Below are positions 10,096-19,428 of a DNA stretch of 64,000 nucleotides, one piece after another. The position numbers and the translations under genes are program-made. The number at the start of each line of letters is the position of its first letter. Position 1 is the stretch's first letter. The notes under the pieces are model-generated. The model had not been told where the DNA came from and searched no databases. It was given only the letters and a program-made list of their open reading frames with translations. The stretch is from Caulobacter sp. Lineage in GTDB: Bacteria > Pseudomonadota > Alphaproteobacteria > Caulobacterales > Caulobacteraceae. Where the stretch lies: NCBI RefSeq assembly GCF_017744445.1, contig NZ_JAGIBH010000010.1:186001-250000 (forward strand). Reading direction: 5' to 3'.

Positions 10096-11710
10096 ACACC
10101 CGCCGGCCGCGCTCCACCGACATCCGGTGCGAGCCGGACAGGGCCGTCGAGCGGGCCTTGATGGTCTGGAGGAACAGCCACTCGCCGGTGACGCGCTGGG
10201 GCGTGACCTGGATCATCATGTAGCCGCGCTGGCTGGTGTCGGCCCATTTCAGCTCGGGATTGGCGGCCATGAAGCCTTGCGCTACGACCTTGGGATCGGC
10301 GCCCATGTCGCCTTCCAGGCCGTTGGAGGTCACCGCCTGGCCAGCGAACTCGACGCCGGCGGGCTGGCCATCTTCCATGAGGCCATAGGCCCAGGCGTTG
10401 TGGCTGTCGCCCGACAGCATGACCAGGTCGGCGTCGGCGGCTTGGGCGGACTTCAAGAGGCGCGAGCGGGCGGCGGGATAGCCGTCCCAGCGGTCCATCC
10501 ACATCGGCATCCCTTGGGCGGCGGCGCGGATGTTGTTCTTGTAGCCGGCGACCTTCTTCTCGCCGACCTCGGGACGTAGCCAGTCGACGGCGTCCTTGGG
10601 CATGACCGTCCGGCCCAGGATGGTGCCCATGCCGACCAGCTGCCAGGCGCCCTTGGTCGCCTTCATCTGGTGGGCCAGCCAGCTCTCCTGGGTGGAGCCC
10701 ATCATGGTGGCGGCCGGGTCCTTCCAGACGCCGTCGCGGAACGCCTTCAGGGCCGCGTCCGGATCGGCCGCCCTGAACGCCGCGCCCAGGTCGGCGGGTT
10801 TGGTGCGGGCCAGCAGGCGGGACTCGGTGCGGTACAGCGTGGCCAGGGTCCCGATGTCGTAGGATTTCCACGGCTCGTCCGAGACCGGCATCCACTCGCG
10901 ATAGACCTGCATGGCCGCCGCGCGGCGGATGTTCCAGTCGCCTTCCTTGTCGGGCTGGTGGTTCTGGGCGCCGGCCTCGTAGCTGTCATTGGCGGACTCG
11001 TGATCGTCCCAGAGGGCCACCATCGGAGCCAGCTGGTGCAGGCGTTGCAGGTCCGGATCGGCGCGGTAGCTGGCATAGCGCAGGCGGTAGTCGGCGATGG
11101 CCAGGATCTCGGTGACCGGCAGCAACTGCTCCTTACGGCCTGGCGCCCAGTCGGCCTCGCGCGTCGAGGCGACGCCGTACTCGTAGATGTAGTCGCCGGT
11201 GTGCAGCCACAGGTCCACGTCCTTGCGCGCCGCGGCATGAGCGTAGGCGTTGAACAGGCCCTGGGGCAGGTTGGAGCACGAGAAGACCGCCAGGTTGAAG
11301 CGGTCGACCTTGCCTTCCGGCAGGGTCTTGGTGCGGCCGACGGGCGAGCGCTCGCCGTTCGGGGCGATGAAGCGGTACCAGTAGACGGTCGCGGGCTTCA
11401 GGCCGTCGACGGTGATCTTGGCCGTCCAGTCGCGATAGGCGCCGGTGCGCACGACGCCGCCGGCCACGACCTTGGCGAAGTCCGGATCCAGGGCCACCTC
11501 GGCCTCCAGCCGGGTGACGCCGTCGCTCATCGGGACATAGCGCGTCCACAGCAGCATCGAGTCCGGACCCGGCTCTCCGCTGGCGACATTGTGGGTGAAG
11601 CCGGTGGCCGTGGTCAGCTGCCGGGCCAGGGCCTGGCCGGCGGGCAGCATCAGGCCAGACAGTCCCAGGCCGCCCATGACCAGGCGGCGACGATCGATCC
11701 TCAGAACCAT
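10085..11710 (-). CDS. phoD: PhoD-like alkaline phosphatase/phosphodiesterase
   Basis: The 541-residue protein starts with a twin-arginine type leader (DRRRLVMGGLGLSG), as expected for a cofactor-loaded Tat substrate. It shows the PhoD domain order: an N-terminal beta-sandwich (FTHNVASGEPGPDSMLLWTR), then metallo-phosphoesterase motifs FSCSN, WLHTGDYIYEYG, ALWDDHESAND and LSGDSHNAWA. PhoD enzymes hydrolyse phosphomonoesters or diesters in the periplasm with Fe/Ca. It follows the TonB receptor on the same strand but a strong terminator separates them, so it is probably transcribed on its own. Its link to glycan use is by position only. Confidence 0.87.
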   Translation of the reverse strand: MVLRIDRRRLVMGGLGLSGLMLPAGQALARQLTTATGFTHNVASGEPGPDSMLLWTRYVPMSDGVTRLEAEVALDPDFAKVVAGGVVRTGAYRDWTAKITVDGLKPATVYWYRFIAPNGERSPVGRTKTLPEGKVDRFNLAVFSCSNLPQGLFNAYAHAAARKDVDLWLHTGDYIYEYGVASTREADWAPGRKEQLLPVTEILAIADYRLRYASYRADPDLQRLHQLAPMVALWDDHESANDSYEAGAQNHQPDKEGDWNIRRAAAMQVYREWMPVSDEPWKSYDIGTLATLYRTESRLLARTKPADLGAAFRAADPDAALKAFRDGVWKDPAATMMGSTQESWLAHQMKATKGAWQLVGMGTILGRTVMPKDAVDWLRPEVGEKKVAGYKNNIRAAAQGMPMWMDRWDGYPAARSRLLKSAQAADADLVMLSGDSHNAWAYGLMEDGQPAGVEFAGQAVTSNGLEGDMGADPKVVAQGFMAANPELKWADTSQRGYMMIQVTPQRVTGEWLFLQTIKARSTALSGSHRMSVERGRRVFTA

Positions 11711-11723
11711 GCGAGGTCTCCAT

Positions 11724-11758
11724 AAAAGAAAACTCCCGCGGCTGGAGGGCCGCGGGAG
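11724..11758 (-). terminator. Intrinsic terminator of the TonB receptor gene
   Basis: A 9-bp perfect stem (CTCCCGCGG / CCGCGGGAG) with an 8-nt loop lies at 11733-11758. Read on the minus strand it is followed by TTTTCTTTT. It lies just after the receptor stop codon and before the PhoD start. Confidence 0.85.
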
Positions 11759-11779
11759 GTCAAGTTGCTCAGGGGAAAA

Positions 11780-14700
11780 CTAGAAGGTGCCCTTGATCCC
11801 GATGTTCCACATCGAGCCGTAGATGCTGTACTGCTGCACCCGGGTGCGGACGTTCGAATAGATGACGTCTGGCGCGTTGAAGATGTTGCGACCGGCCAGC
11901 ATGATCTCGAACTGCTTGTTGATCTTGTAGCTGGCGCTGACGTTCCAGAGCTCGCGGGCGGCGTGGTACAGGACGCCGTTATTGGCCGTGGCCGGGGTGT
12001 TGCCGAGCGCGCTGGTGCGGTAGCGGCCCTGGGCGTTGCCGGTCAGCTGGAAGTCGAACTTGCCGTAGCTGTAGCGAACGCCCCAGTTGGAGGCGACCTT
12101 CGGCGTGTTCACGCGCACGCCGTCGGGCATGATGTGGGTGATCGAGCCGCGCAGACCCAGGCCCCGCAGCAGGCCCGGCAGGAAGGTCAGCTGCTGGTCG
12201 TACTCCAGCACGATGCCGTTGTTGGTGCTGGTGCCGGGCAGGTTCTGGGCGCTGCGGAAGGTGTAGCCGGCATAGTCGGCCGGGTTGTAGCCGACGTCCT
12301 CGGGGTTCACCGTGATGCCGGTCACCTGCATGTCCTTGACGTCCAGGCGGTAGGCCGACACGCCGATCACGCCCGACGGCTCCAGATAGTACTGCAGGCT
12401 GGCGAAGTACTTGGTCGAGTGCTCGGGCTTGAGCAGCGGGTTGGGCACGGTGACGAACAGGTTGGTGTCGTCCACGGCCACCACGCCGCCCAGGTTGCCG
12501 TAGTCGGGACGCAGGATCGACTGGCTGAAGGCCACCTGGCCGACCAGCTTCTTGGTGAAGTCGTACTTGGCGCCGCCGCTCAGGAACCAGTCATCATACT
12601 GGCCGTGGCGGGTCGTGTAGGTCCCGTTGCGGTACTGGTAGAGCAGGCCCGGCACGGTGCTGACCGACAGGCCGGCGGCGGTGACTTCCTTGGCCGAGCG
12701 GATGTCGGCGACGCGGGCGTCGGTTTCCGTCTTTTCGTAGCGCAGGCCCAGGTCGAACGAGGCCTTGCCGATGCGCGGCTGCACTTCGAAATAGGCTGCC
12801 TGGACGGTCTCGCCGACCTTCTTGTTGTTGTCCAGCTGGCGCTTCAGGTTGCCGACGGTGTCGGGCGCGAAGTACTCGGGATGCTGGGCGAAGATGTCGT
12901 AGGTCGCGTAGTTGCTGTCCGCGCGCCAGCCTTGGTCGTTCAGATTGCCGGCGTCGAAGCCGTGGATCTGGAACTGATAATTCTTGGTCCAGGGGATGAC
13001 GGCTTCCGGGGCCTTTTGGGTCAGGTCGTTGGTCGGGCCGACATACTGGAACTGCCTGAACGAGCCTTCATTGGTCTTCCAGACGTTGGTCCGGTAGGTC
13101 GCGCCGGCCAGCACCTTCATCTGCACCTGGCCGATGTTCAGCTTCTTCTTCAGGTCCAGATTGGCGCCGTACATGCGGTTGCCGGCGTCGGACTCCGACG
13201 TGCGGATGTTGTTGCCGATGTCGTCGTCACGATTGAAGCTGGTCGGGTCGCCCCACGGCCGGCCGGCGGTCTGCTTCAGGGTCCATTCGTTTGAGTCTTC
13301 CGACGCGCGGTCCAGCGTGAAGCCGATGCGGGTCAGGTAGCTGTCCGTGCGCTGGAAGAAGCCCCTGGAATTGTCCCGGAAATTGAATTCCGAGCTGGAA
13401 TAGCTGCCGCGCAGCAGGGCTTCCCAGGTGTCGCCGCGGTACTCCAGCTTGGGCGTGAACACCCACGAGGGCGTGCCGGCGTAGCGGTGCGAGTACTGGG
13501 TGTGCAGGCGGGTGTTGGCCGCGTTCGGATTGACCACGATGTGGGTCGAGTTCGAGTCCGCCGTGGTCTGCGAGGCCGTCGTCGTGCCGAAGATCAGGTA
13601 GGTGTACTGGTTGAAGTACTCGACGTCGTAGAACGAGTAGGTCGAGCGCAGCGACAGCGCCAGCTTGTCGGTGATCTTGTAGTCGACGCTGAGATTGGCG
13701 GCCTTGCGGTGGGTCAGCTTGGGACCCGGACGCCACATCACCTGATAGGGAATGACCCGGCCGCTGGTCAGGTAGGACCAGTCGGTCTGGATGCGGTCTT
13801 GCTGGACGAAGTTGGCGTTGTAGCTGGCGTTGAAGGCGACGCCGAGGCGGCCGTCCAGGAACACGTCGGCATAGCCGACCTGGGCCGACGGATAGATGGT
13901 CGAGTGCTTCTTGTCGTCCGGCAGGTACTGGCGCGACAGGCTGCTGTCGCTGGTGCCGACCCCGCCCAGCTGGAAGCGCAGCAGGCGGCTGGTGCGCTGG
14001 AAGGCGTACTTGCTGCGCAGGTTGATGGCGCCGCCCGGGCTGTCGGCGTCCATGCTGGCCTGCAGGGTGTTGTTCAGCTCGATGGAGTCGATGCCGGTGA
14101 TCGACATCTGCTCGAACGAGTTCTGGCGGCCGTTGTTGTTGTTCGAGGTCGCCGTCGCCATGCGCGCGCCGTCGGTGGTGAAGGTCGAGTATTTCGGGTC
14201 CAGGCCGCCGATGCGGACGGCGGTGGCGTCGACCTCGGTATAGTCCAGCGACAGGCCGGGCATGTTCTTCATGAACTCGCCGACGTCGCCCATGGTCAGG
14301 GCGCCGAAGTTGTCGGCGGCCACGACGGTCTTGGCGTTGGTCGAGGCGCGGCGCTCCATGATGGCGCTGGCCTGGCCTTCGCGCTTGGCGGTGATGGTCA
14401 CGGCCTCGACCGAGCCTTCGGCGGCCGCGGCGTAGGAGATCGGGTTCAGCGCGACCTCGAGGGTCGAGGGCTGGCCGGCCGTGACGGTCAGGACCGTGCG
14501 CGACTCCTGCAGGCCGGCGTACTTGACCAGGACGCTGATGTCGCCCGAGGGCACGCCGGTCAGGCGGAAGTCGCCGTCGTCTTCCGAATAGGCGACGATC
14601 GAGGTCCCCTCGACGCGGATCTCGGCGTTGCGGACATACTCGCCGGTGGCGGTGTTGAGGACGCGGCCTCGAACGACACCGCTACCGACGCCGGCCTGGG

Positions 14701-15019
14701 GGCGCGGCGTGCTCGCATTGGCGCGCAGGGTGATGATTTGGCCGTCGTCGCTGTCGATGGTCAGCGGCGTGCCGGCGATCAGGCGGCGCAGGGCGGTGCG
14801 CACGTCCATGGCGCCCTTCACGGCCGGGGTGTTGATGCCGTCCAGCTGGCGGGCCGGGGCCACGATCTGCACCTGGCCCTGGCGGGCCAGTTCCGGGATG
14901 GCGCGGACGGCCGGCTGGGCCGGAATGTCGAACACGCGCTGCTGGGCGCTGGCCGGCGCGGCGATCGCCATGGCGACGACGGACGCCCCACAGGCGAGGA
15001 GACAATAGCGAGACTTCAT
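11780..15019 (-). CDS. TonB-dependent receptor with STN signalling domain
   Basis: This 1079-residue outer-membrane receptor has, in order: a signal peptide ending in ASAQQ; an STN domain (about 28-100, RVFDIPAQPAVRAIPELARQ); a carboxypeptidase-regulatory-like beta domain (about 118-190); a plug domain (about 225-345, with MKNMPGLSLDYTEVDATAVR); and a large beta-barrel ending in the aromatic strand MWNIGIKGTF. The STN domain is the part that contacts FecR-type anti-sigma factors, and fecR/fecI-type genes lie immediately upstream on the same strand. It likely imports a glycan released or trimmed by the neighbouring GH106 and DUF4861 proteins. The cargo is inferred from context. Confidence 0.9.
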   Translation of the reverse strand: MKSRYCLLACGASVVAMAIAAPASAQQRVFDIPAQPAVRAIPELARQGQVQIVAPARQLDGINTPAVKGAMDVRTALRRLIAGTPLTIDSDDGQIITLRANASTPRPQAGVGSGVVRGRVLNTATGEYVRNAEIRVEGTSIVAYSEDDGDFRLTGVPSGDISVLVKYAGLQESRTVLTVTAGQPSTLEVALNPISYAAAAEGSVEAVTITAKREGQASAIMERRASTNAKTVVAADNFGALTMGDVGEFMKNMPGLSLDYTEVDATAVRIGGLDPKYSTFTTDGARMATATSNNNNGRQNSFEQMSITGIDSIELNNTLQASMDADSPGGAINLRSKYAFQRTSRLLRFQLGGVGTSDSSLSRQYLPDDKKHSTIYPSAQVGYADVFLDGRLGVAFNASYNANFVQQDRIQTDWSYLTSGRVIPYQVMWRPGPKLTHRKAANLSVDYKITDKLALSLRSTYSFYDVEYFNQYTYLIFGTTTASQTTADSNSTHIVVNPNAANTRLHTQYSHRYAGTPSWVFTPKLEYRGDTWEALLRGSYSSSEFNFRDNSRGFFQRTDSYLTRIGFTLDRASEDSNEWTLKQTAGRPWGDPTSFNRDDDIGNNIRTSESDAGNRMYGANLDLKKKLNIGQVQMKVLAGATYRTNVWKTNEGSFRQFQYVGPTNDLTQKAPEAVIPWTKNYQFQIHGFDAGNLNDQGWRADSNYATYDIFAQHPEYFAPDTVGNLKRQLDNNKKVGETVQAAYFEVQPRIGKASFDLGLRYEKTETDARVADIRSAKEVTAAGLSVSTVPGLLYQYRNGTYTTRHGQYDDWFLSGGAKYDFTKKLVGQVAFSQSILRPDYGNLGGVVAVDDTNLFVTVPNPLLKPEHSTKYFASLQYYLEPSGVIGVSAYRLDVKDMQVTGITVNPEDVGYNPADYAGYTFRSAQNLPGTSTNNGIVLEYDQQLTFLPGLLRGLGLRGSITHIMPDGVRVNTPKVASNWGVRYSYGKFDFQLTGNAQGRYRTSALGNTPATANNGVLYHAARELWNVSASYKINKQFEIMLAGRNIFNAPDVIYSNVRTRVQQYSIYGSMWNIGIKGTF

Positions 15020-15111
15020 GGCTTTCAGACACCCCGATAGTCGCGTGCTGGCGACGTTGCCGGTTGAGAGCCGTCCGGCCTGGGCCTTCCGCTATATGTT
15101 GCAAAAACTTC

Positions 15112-16122
15112 TTATTGGGCGGCCGCTTGGGCGGTGCTCGGGCGGGTCAGGACCACCGTCTCGGGGCCTTGTTCCAGGCGCGCGTCGAACACCCGGGCGA
15201 TGGCGCGGCTGAAGCCCACCGGGTCGTTGGCGGCGAACAGGCCCGTGACCGGTTCGCGGGCCAGCTCGGCGTCGCGGATCTGGATGTGAGTGTCGCTGTA
15301 GCGCGCGAACTGGGCCGCCGCCTCGCCTAGCGTCTGGCCCTCGAAGGCCAGCTTGCCTTCGCGCCAGGCCAGCTCGCGGGTGACGATCTGCGGCGCGATC
15401 GCCAGGGGGCGCTCGGCCGAGATGTGGGCTGGGTCGGAGAGCGCCAGGCGCGTATTGGCCTTCACCGCGACGATGCTGGCCGAGCCGATCAGCGGCGCGG
15501 CTGACACATCGACCTGGCCGAGGTTCACCAGCAGGTCGACCGGCGCTTCGTCCAGCTTGCGGACGCGGAAACCGGCCTGGGTCGTGCGCAGCCGGCGACC
15601 GTTGACCTCGACCACGAAGGGCCGCTTCTCATCGCGCGCCGCCGAGAAATAGGCCTCGCCCTTCAGCAGGACGACGACGCGCTGATCCTTGTCGTAACGG
15701 ACGCGGATGCGGCTGTCGGTGTTTAGGAGGACCGTCGAGCCGTCCTTCAGCGGGACCAGGCGGATCTCCCCCCGATCGGTGCTGATCACCGTCCCGGCGG
15801 CGGCCGAGGTCACGCCCAGAGCCGCCAGTGAAGCAGCGGCGGCCGCCGCGCCCGTCCAGGCGATGGCCTGTCGCCGCGAGAAGCGTGGGCGGCGCGGCTC
15901 AGCGAAGGTCGCGGGATTGAAGTCGTCGCCCAGGGCCTGGGCCGACTCGCTCATCATCGACAGGGCCTGGGCCCGCAGCATGGCGCCCTTGGCGCGCGGA
16001 TCGCTCTGCAGCCAGGCCTGGTGCGCCGCCGCCTGCTCCGGAGACAGCGGTCCACGATCCAGCCGCGCCGTCCATTCGGACGCCGCCTGGTCAATGTCGC
16101 GACTGGTGTCTCGTTCGGCCAT
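15112..16122 (-). CDS. FecR-family anti-sigma factor / sigma regulator
   Basis: The 336-residue protein has an N-terminal DUF4880-like cytoplasmic segment (AASEWTARLDRGPLSPEQAAAHQAWL), a basic stretch leading into one membrane helix (about 105-128, AIAWTGAAAAAASLAALGVT), and a periplasmic FecR domain (TDRGEIRLVPLKDGSTVLLN) followed by the typical C-terminal DUF4974 domain. FecR proteins pass ligand-binding signals from a TonB receptor's STN domain to a FecI sigma factor. I chose ATG 16122 (MAERDTS) rather than an upstream start; it overlaps the sigma gene by 32 bp, which suggests coupled translation. It lies 92 bp upstream of the receptor gene. Confidence 0.88.
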   Translation of the reverse strand: MAERDTSRDIDQAASEWTARLDRGPLSPEQAAAHQAWLQSDPRAKGAMLRAQALSMMSESAQALGDDFNPATFAEPRRPRFSRRQAIAWTGAAAAAASLAALGVTSAAAGTVISTDRGEIRLVPLKDGSTVLLNTDSRIRVRYDKDQRVVVLLKGEAYFSAARDEKRPFVVEVNGRRLRTTQAGFRVRKLDEAPVDLLVNLGQVDVSAAPLIGSASIVAVKANTRLALSDPAHISAERPLAIAPQIVTRELAWREGKLAFEGQTLGEAAAQFARYSDTHIQIRDAELAREPVTGLFAANDPVGFSRAIARVFDARLEQGPETVVLTRPSTAQAAAQ

Positions 16123-16693
16123 TTCTGGGGGTGTTCTCTGCGTTCGTAGACTTAGAGGTTTGGGGAGGGGTGTTTCCGCTACGACCGAACCAATCAATCA
16201 GGAACAGAATGCCTCGGGAGATGTGGGTCTCCACCGTATTTTCCGAAATCCGCATGCGGGCGGCGATCTCGCGCTGGGGCAGGCCCCTGACCCGCCTGAG
16301 CACGAACGCCTCGCGGGTCTTCAGCGGCATGGCCGCGATCGCCTTGGCCAGTTGCCTCAGCTCATCGCGGTCGATGGTCCGCCGCTCGGGCGAGGCCGCG
16401 TCGTCGGGATGCTCCAGGCGCTCCAGGTCGTCGACCGCGTGAATGGCCACGATCCGCGCCCGCCGCACGTGGCGGGTAATCACCGAGCGGGCCACCTGGA
16501 AGAGATAGGCGCGCGGATGACGGATGTCGTCGACACTCTCCAGCTCGGCCAGGATCGTATAGGCTTCCTGGATGACATCGTCGGGATCGACGCCCGTCGG
16601 CGCGTTGCGCGACAGCCATCCTTTGAGCGTGGGCTCGTGCGGAAGGATGTTCCGCAGGAACCACCGTGTTCTTTCCCTGTCGGCGCCGCTCAT
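16091..16693 (-). CDS. FecI-like ECF sigma factor
   Basis: This 200-residue sigma-70 family protein has region 2 (about 10-85, VDPDDVIQEAYTILAEL and HPRAYLFQVARS) and region 4 (about 118-170, LKTREAFVLRRVRGLPQREI then SENTVETHISRG). It lacks regions 1 and 3, as ECF factors do. Gene order sigma, FecR, STN-receptor on one strand is the classical surface-signalling arrangement. It should direct transcription of the receptor and possibly the GH106 and DUF4861 genes when substrate binds. The tail after region 4 is long, polar and poorly conserved in appearance. Confidence 0.88.
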   Translation of the reverse strand: MSGADRERTRWFLRNILPHEPTLKGWLSRNAPTGVDPDDVIQEAYTILAELESVDDIRHPRAYLFQVARSVITRHVRRARIVAIHAVDDLERLEHPDDAASPERRTIDRDELRQLAKAIAAMPLKTREAFVLRRVRGLPQREIAARMRISENTVETHISRGILFLIDWFGRSGNTPPQTSKSTNAENTPRNGRTRHQSRH

Positions 16694-16786
16694 CCCTGAC
16701 TCGCTGGCTGGACACTGCTGAGGCCGCCTGGCTAGCGGCCGTTTGTGACACCCCGAACGGGACGCACGCGGAGGATTTGGCGGCGG

Positions 16787-17923
16787 CTAGCGCACAACCT
16801 TGGCAAGGTCTTGCGCGGTCGCCGGGACGTACGGAGCCGCCGCGTCGCCGGTCCAGCGCATCAGGGTCAGGTCGGCGGTCTGCTTGCCGTCGACCTTGGT
16901 GTTGACCGCCAGATAGGCGAGGCCATTGCCGACGGGTTGGAGACCGACATCGGCTTTCTGGTTCCAGCCTCGGATCCCGGTGGCGGGGTCCTTGAGGCCC
17001 GCGTCGGCGAGCGCCAGCAGCTGGCCCTTCTCGCCGGGCGCGCCGATGAGGTCGCCGGTCACGGGCTTGGCATGAGCCTCGACCGCGAACAGGCCGTAGT
17101 TGGGGAAGCTGGTCTTCTTGCCCAGATAGACACCCATCAGCCAGCGCTTCTGGCTGTCGTCATAGGCCAGGTTCTGGACGCCGTAGCTGGTGTTGCCAGT
17201 GCGCACGAACACCTTGGCGGCCGGCGTCGCGGGGCCGTTGTGATGCGGGGCGGCTTCGGTCAGCGGGCTGGCGTATTTGGCCCAGTCGGCGACGTCGTAT
17301 TGCAGCAGCACCTGGTGGTCATTGTCGGTGCGCTCGGTGTTTCCGTAGATGCCGTAGGCCACGGTCAGGTAGCGCGGGCCGTCGGCCTTGCCAAACGCTG
17401 GACCGAACGAGACGCCGTCGATGCCGGAGCAGCCGTAGCGGTGGTCGGCGGTCTTGCCGACATCGCCGTCGAACTTGCCGTCGCCGTCCATGTCGGCGGC
17501 GTAGTCGCGGGTCACCTCGGGCAGGTAGACGGTGCGGAAGATCTCGCTGGCGCCGGCCTCGACGCCCACCCGGTCCAGGCGGGCGACGTCGATCACGGCG
17601 ATGTAGAAGGCCTTGTCCTTCTTGTACTCCAGCGAGCCGTAGACCTTGCCGTCGGCCGGGTTGAAGTCGAGGTCGCCCAAGTGCCCGGTCCAGCCCACCA
17701 GCGTACCGACCAGGTTGCCCTTCAGGTCGTACTTCGCCAGCAGGTTGGTGAACGAGTAATAGACGTAGCCGCCCTTCACATCGACGGCGATCCCCTGCAC
17801 GTGGCCGGACGCCCAGGTCCCGCCGTTCTGCTTCAGCGGCAGGTCCGCGATGGTTGCCGAAACGGCAGGCGGGGCGATCGCCAGCAGGGCGCAGGCCATG
17901 AGGAGCGGAAGGCGCGTTTTCAT
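16787..17923 (-). CDS. Secreted protein of unknown function, probable beta-propeller
   Basis: I do not recognise the family. The 378-residue product has a clear signal peptide (MKTRLPLLMACALLAIAPPAVSA) and repeated beta-rich segments of the form YVYYSFTNLLAKYDLKGN, VYGSLEYKKDKAFYIAVI and RYLTVAYGIYGN, which suggest a propeller-like fold. DMDGDGKFDGDVG at about residues 143-155 looks like a calcium-binding EF-hand or dockerin-type loop. It starts 33 bp from the amidase stop on the same strand and could be co-transcribed with it. A periplasmic or extracellular role is likely; no reaction is proposed. Confidence 0.7.
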   Translation of the reverse strand: MKTRLPLLMACALLAIAPPAVSATIADLPLKQNGGTWASGHVQGIAVDVKGGYVYYSFTNLLAKYDLKGNLVGTLVGWTGHLGDLDFNPADGKVYGSLEYKKDKAFYIAVIDVARLDRVGVEAGASEIFRTVYLPEVTRDYAADMDGDGKFDGDVGKTADHRYGCSGIDGVSFGPAFGKADGPRYLTVAYGIYGNTERTDNDHQVLLQYDVADWAKYASPLTEAAPHHNGPATPAAKVFVRTGNTSYGVQNLAYDDSQKRWLMGVYLGKKTSFPNYGLFAVEAHAKPVTGDLIGAPGEKGQLLALADAGLKDPATGIRGWNQKADVGLQPVGNGLAYLAVNTKVDGKQTADLTLMRWTGDAAAPYVPATAQDLAKVVR

Positions 17924-17956
17924 GGGGAGCGCCGACTATCCCCAATGGGTGACAGT

Positions 17957-19360
17957 TTAACGACTGTCCGGGAAAGGCGCGGCCGGCCAGGGCCGTTGCT
18001 CGGGGCGCAGGCGCTCCCAGGCGCGCGACAGGCGCAGGACGCCCAGATCGTCGAACCGCCGGCCCACGATCTGCAGCCCGATCGGCAGTCCCTGCGCCGT
18101 GTAGCCGGCGTTGATCGAGGCCGCCGGCTGCTCGGTCATGTTGAAGGCGACGGTGAAGCCAATGTGCTCGAACGGCCGGGCAGGGTCGTTGGTCGGCGAA
18201 GGCAGATGGGCGTCGAAAGCCGGAGCGGGAGCGGTCGGCGACAGCACGAAGTCGAACGGCTGGAACGCCTTGCCGCCGAACTCGCGGATGCGCTGGATCT
18301 GGTTGAAGCCGCGATAGACCGCCACGCCATCCGCGCCTTCGGCGGCTCGCGCCCATTCCAGGATGTAGGACAGGGCGCGGTCGGCCTGGCCCGGCGGCAG
18401 GGCATTGAGATCGTTGAGGGATCGGGTGCGCCAGAACAAGTCCAGGCCGTCCAGCATCTCACGGGTCAGGAACGGCGCGAACGGCTCGACGATCGCCCCG
18501 GCGCCTTCGAACGCACGGGCGGCGGCTGTGACGGCTTCGACCACTTCCGGATCGACGAGCAGGCCGACGCCGGCGTCCAGCATCAGGCCGATGCGCAGGC
18601 CTTTCAGGTCGATGTCGAGATCGTCCCAGGCCAGCCGTTCCGGCGGCAGGCTCATATAGTCCCGCCAATCGGGCGCCGAGAGGACCGTCATCGAGAGCGC
18701 GGCGTCCTCCACCGTGCGGGTCATCGGCCCGGCGCAGCGGCCGATATAGGGCGGGTCGATCGGGATGCGGCCGTTGCTGGGCTTGAGGCCATAGATCCCG
18801 CACCAGCCGGCCGGCAGGCGGATCGAGCCGCCGATGTCGGTGCCCAGGTGGATCGGCCCGTAACCCGCAGCCGCCGCCGATCCTGCCCCGGCGCTGGAGC
18901 CGCCAGGGGTCTTGGCCAGGTCCCAGGGATTGCGCGACAGGGCATGAAAGCTCGACAGGCCCGACGACAGCATGCCGAAGTCGGGATTGGTGGTCTTGGC
19001 CAGGATCACCGCGCCCGCCTCGCGCAGCCGGGCGGCGGGCGGGGCGTCGACGGGCTCCGGAACCAGGGCCGAGGCCGCCGAGCCGATCGGCTTGGGTGTG
19101 CCGCGCGTGGCGATCAGCTCCTTGACGGTGACGGGCACGCCGTCCAGCGGCCCCAGGGCCTCGCCGCGTCGCCAGCGCGCCGCCGAAGCCCGGGCCGCCT
19201 CCATCGCGGCTTGCGCGTCCAATGCCCAGGTGGCGGCGAGGTCGGGCTCCCAGGCCTCGATCCGGGCCAGCACGGCCTGGGTCACCTCGACCGGCGACAC
19301 CTCGCCGTCGCCGTAGAGCTTGGAGAGTTCGGTCGCCGTCAGGTCAGGGAGCTGGCTCAT
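17957..19360 (-). CDS. Amidase, amidase-signature family
   Basis: The 467-residue enzyme carries the whole Ser-cisSer-Lys triad: Lys80 in GVPVTVKE, cis-Ser155 in TPGGSSAGAG, and nucleophile Ser179 in LGTDIGGSIR. The spacings (75 and 24 residues) match those of well-studied amidase-signature enzymes. These hydrolyse linear amide bonds in a wide range of substrates and are usually cytoplasmic; no signal peptide is seen. It is divergent from the P1-peptidase gene with a gap of 68 bp. The substrate cannot be deduced. It is not GatA in context, since no gatB or gatC is present. Confidence 0.9.
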   Translation of the reverse strand: MSQLPDLTATELSKLYGDGEVSPVEVTQAVLARIEAWEPDLAATWALDAQAAMEAARASAARWRRGEALGPLDGVPVTVKELIATRGTPKPIGSAASALVPEPVDAPPAARLREAGAVILAKTTNPDFGMLSSGLSSFHALSRNPWDLAKTPGGSSAGAGSAAAAGYGPIHLGTDIGGSIRLPAGWCGIYGLKPSNGRIPIDPPYIGRCAGPMTRTVEDAALSMTVLSAPDWRDYMSLPPERLAWDDLDIDLKGLRIGLMLDAGVGLLVDPEVVEAVTAAARAFEGAGAIVEPFAPFLTREMLDGLDLFWRTRSLNDLNALPPGQADRALSYILEWARAAEGADGVAVYRGFNQIQRIREFGGKAFQPFDFVLSPTAPAPAFDAHLPSPTNDPARPFEHIGFTVAFNMTEQPAASINAGYTAQGLPIGLQIVGRRFDDLGVLRLSRAWERLRPEQRPWPAAPFPDSR

Positions 19361-19428
19361 GTATCGAGACTAGGCCCGGCGCGGCCGGCTTCGCTAGAGT
19401 GCCCGCGAACCTGACGAAGGATATCGCC

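Noticed and set aside
13487..15040. 517-codon plus-strand open frame over the TonB receptor
   Set aside because: Receptor on the other strand has signal peptide, STN, plug and barrel; this frame is a shadow.
16745..19414. 889-codon plus-strand open frame
   Set aside because: Antisense to the secreted unknown and the amidase, both of which have signal peptide or catalytic triad; the long frame has none.
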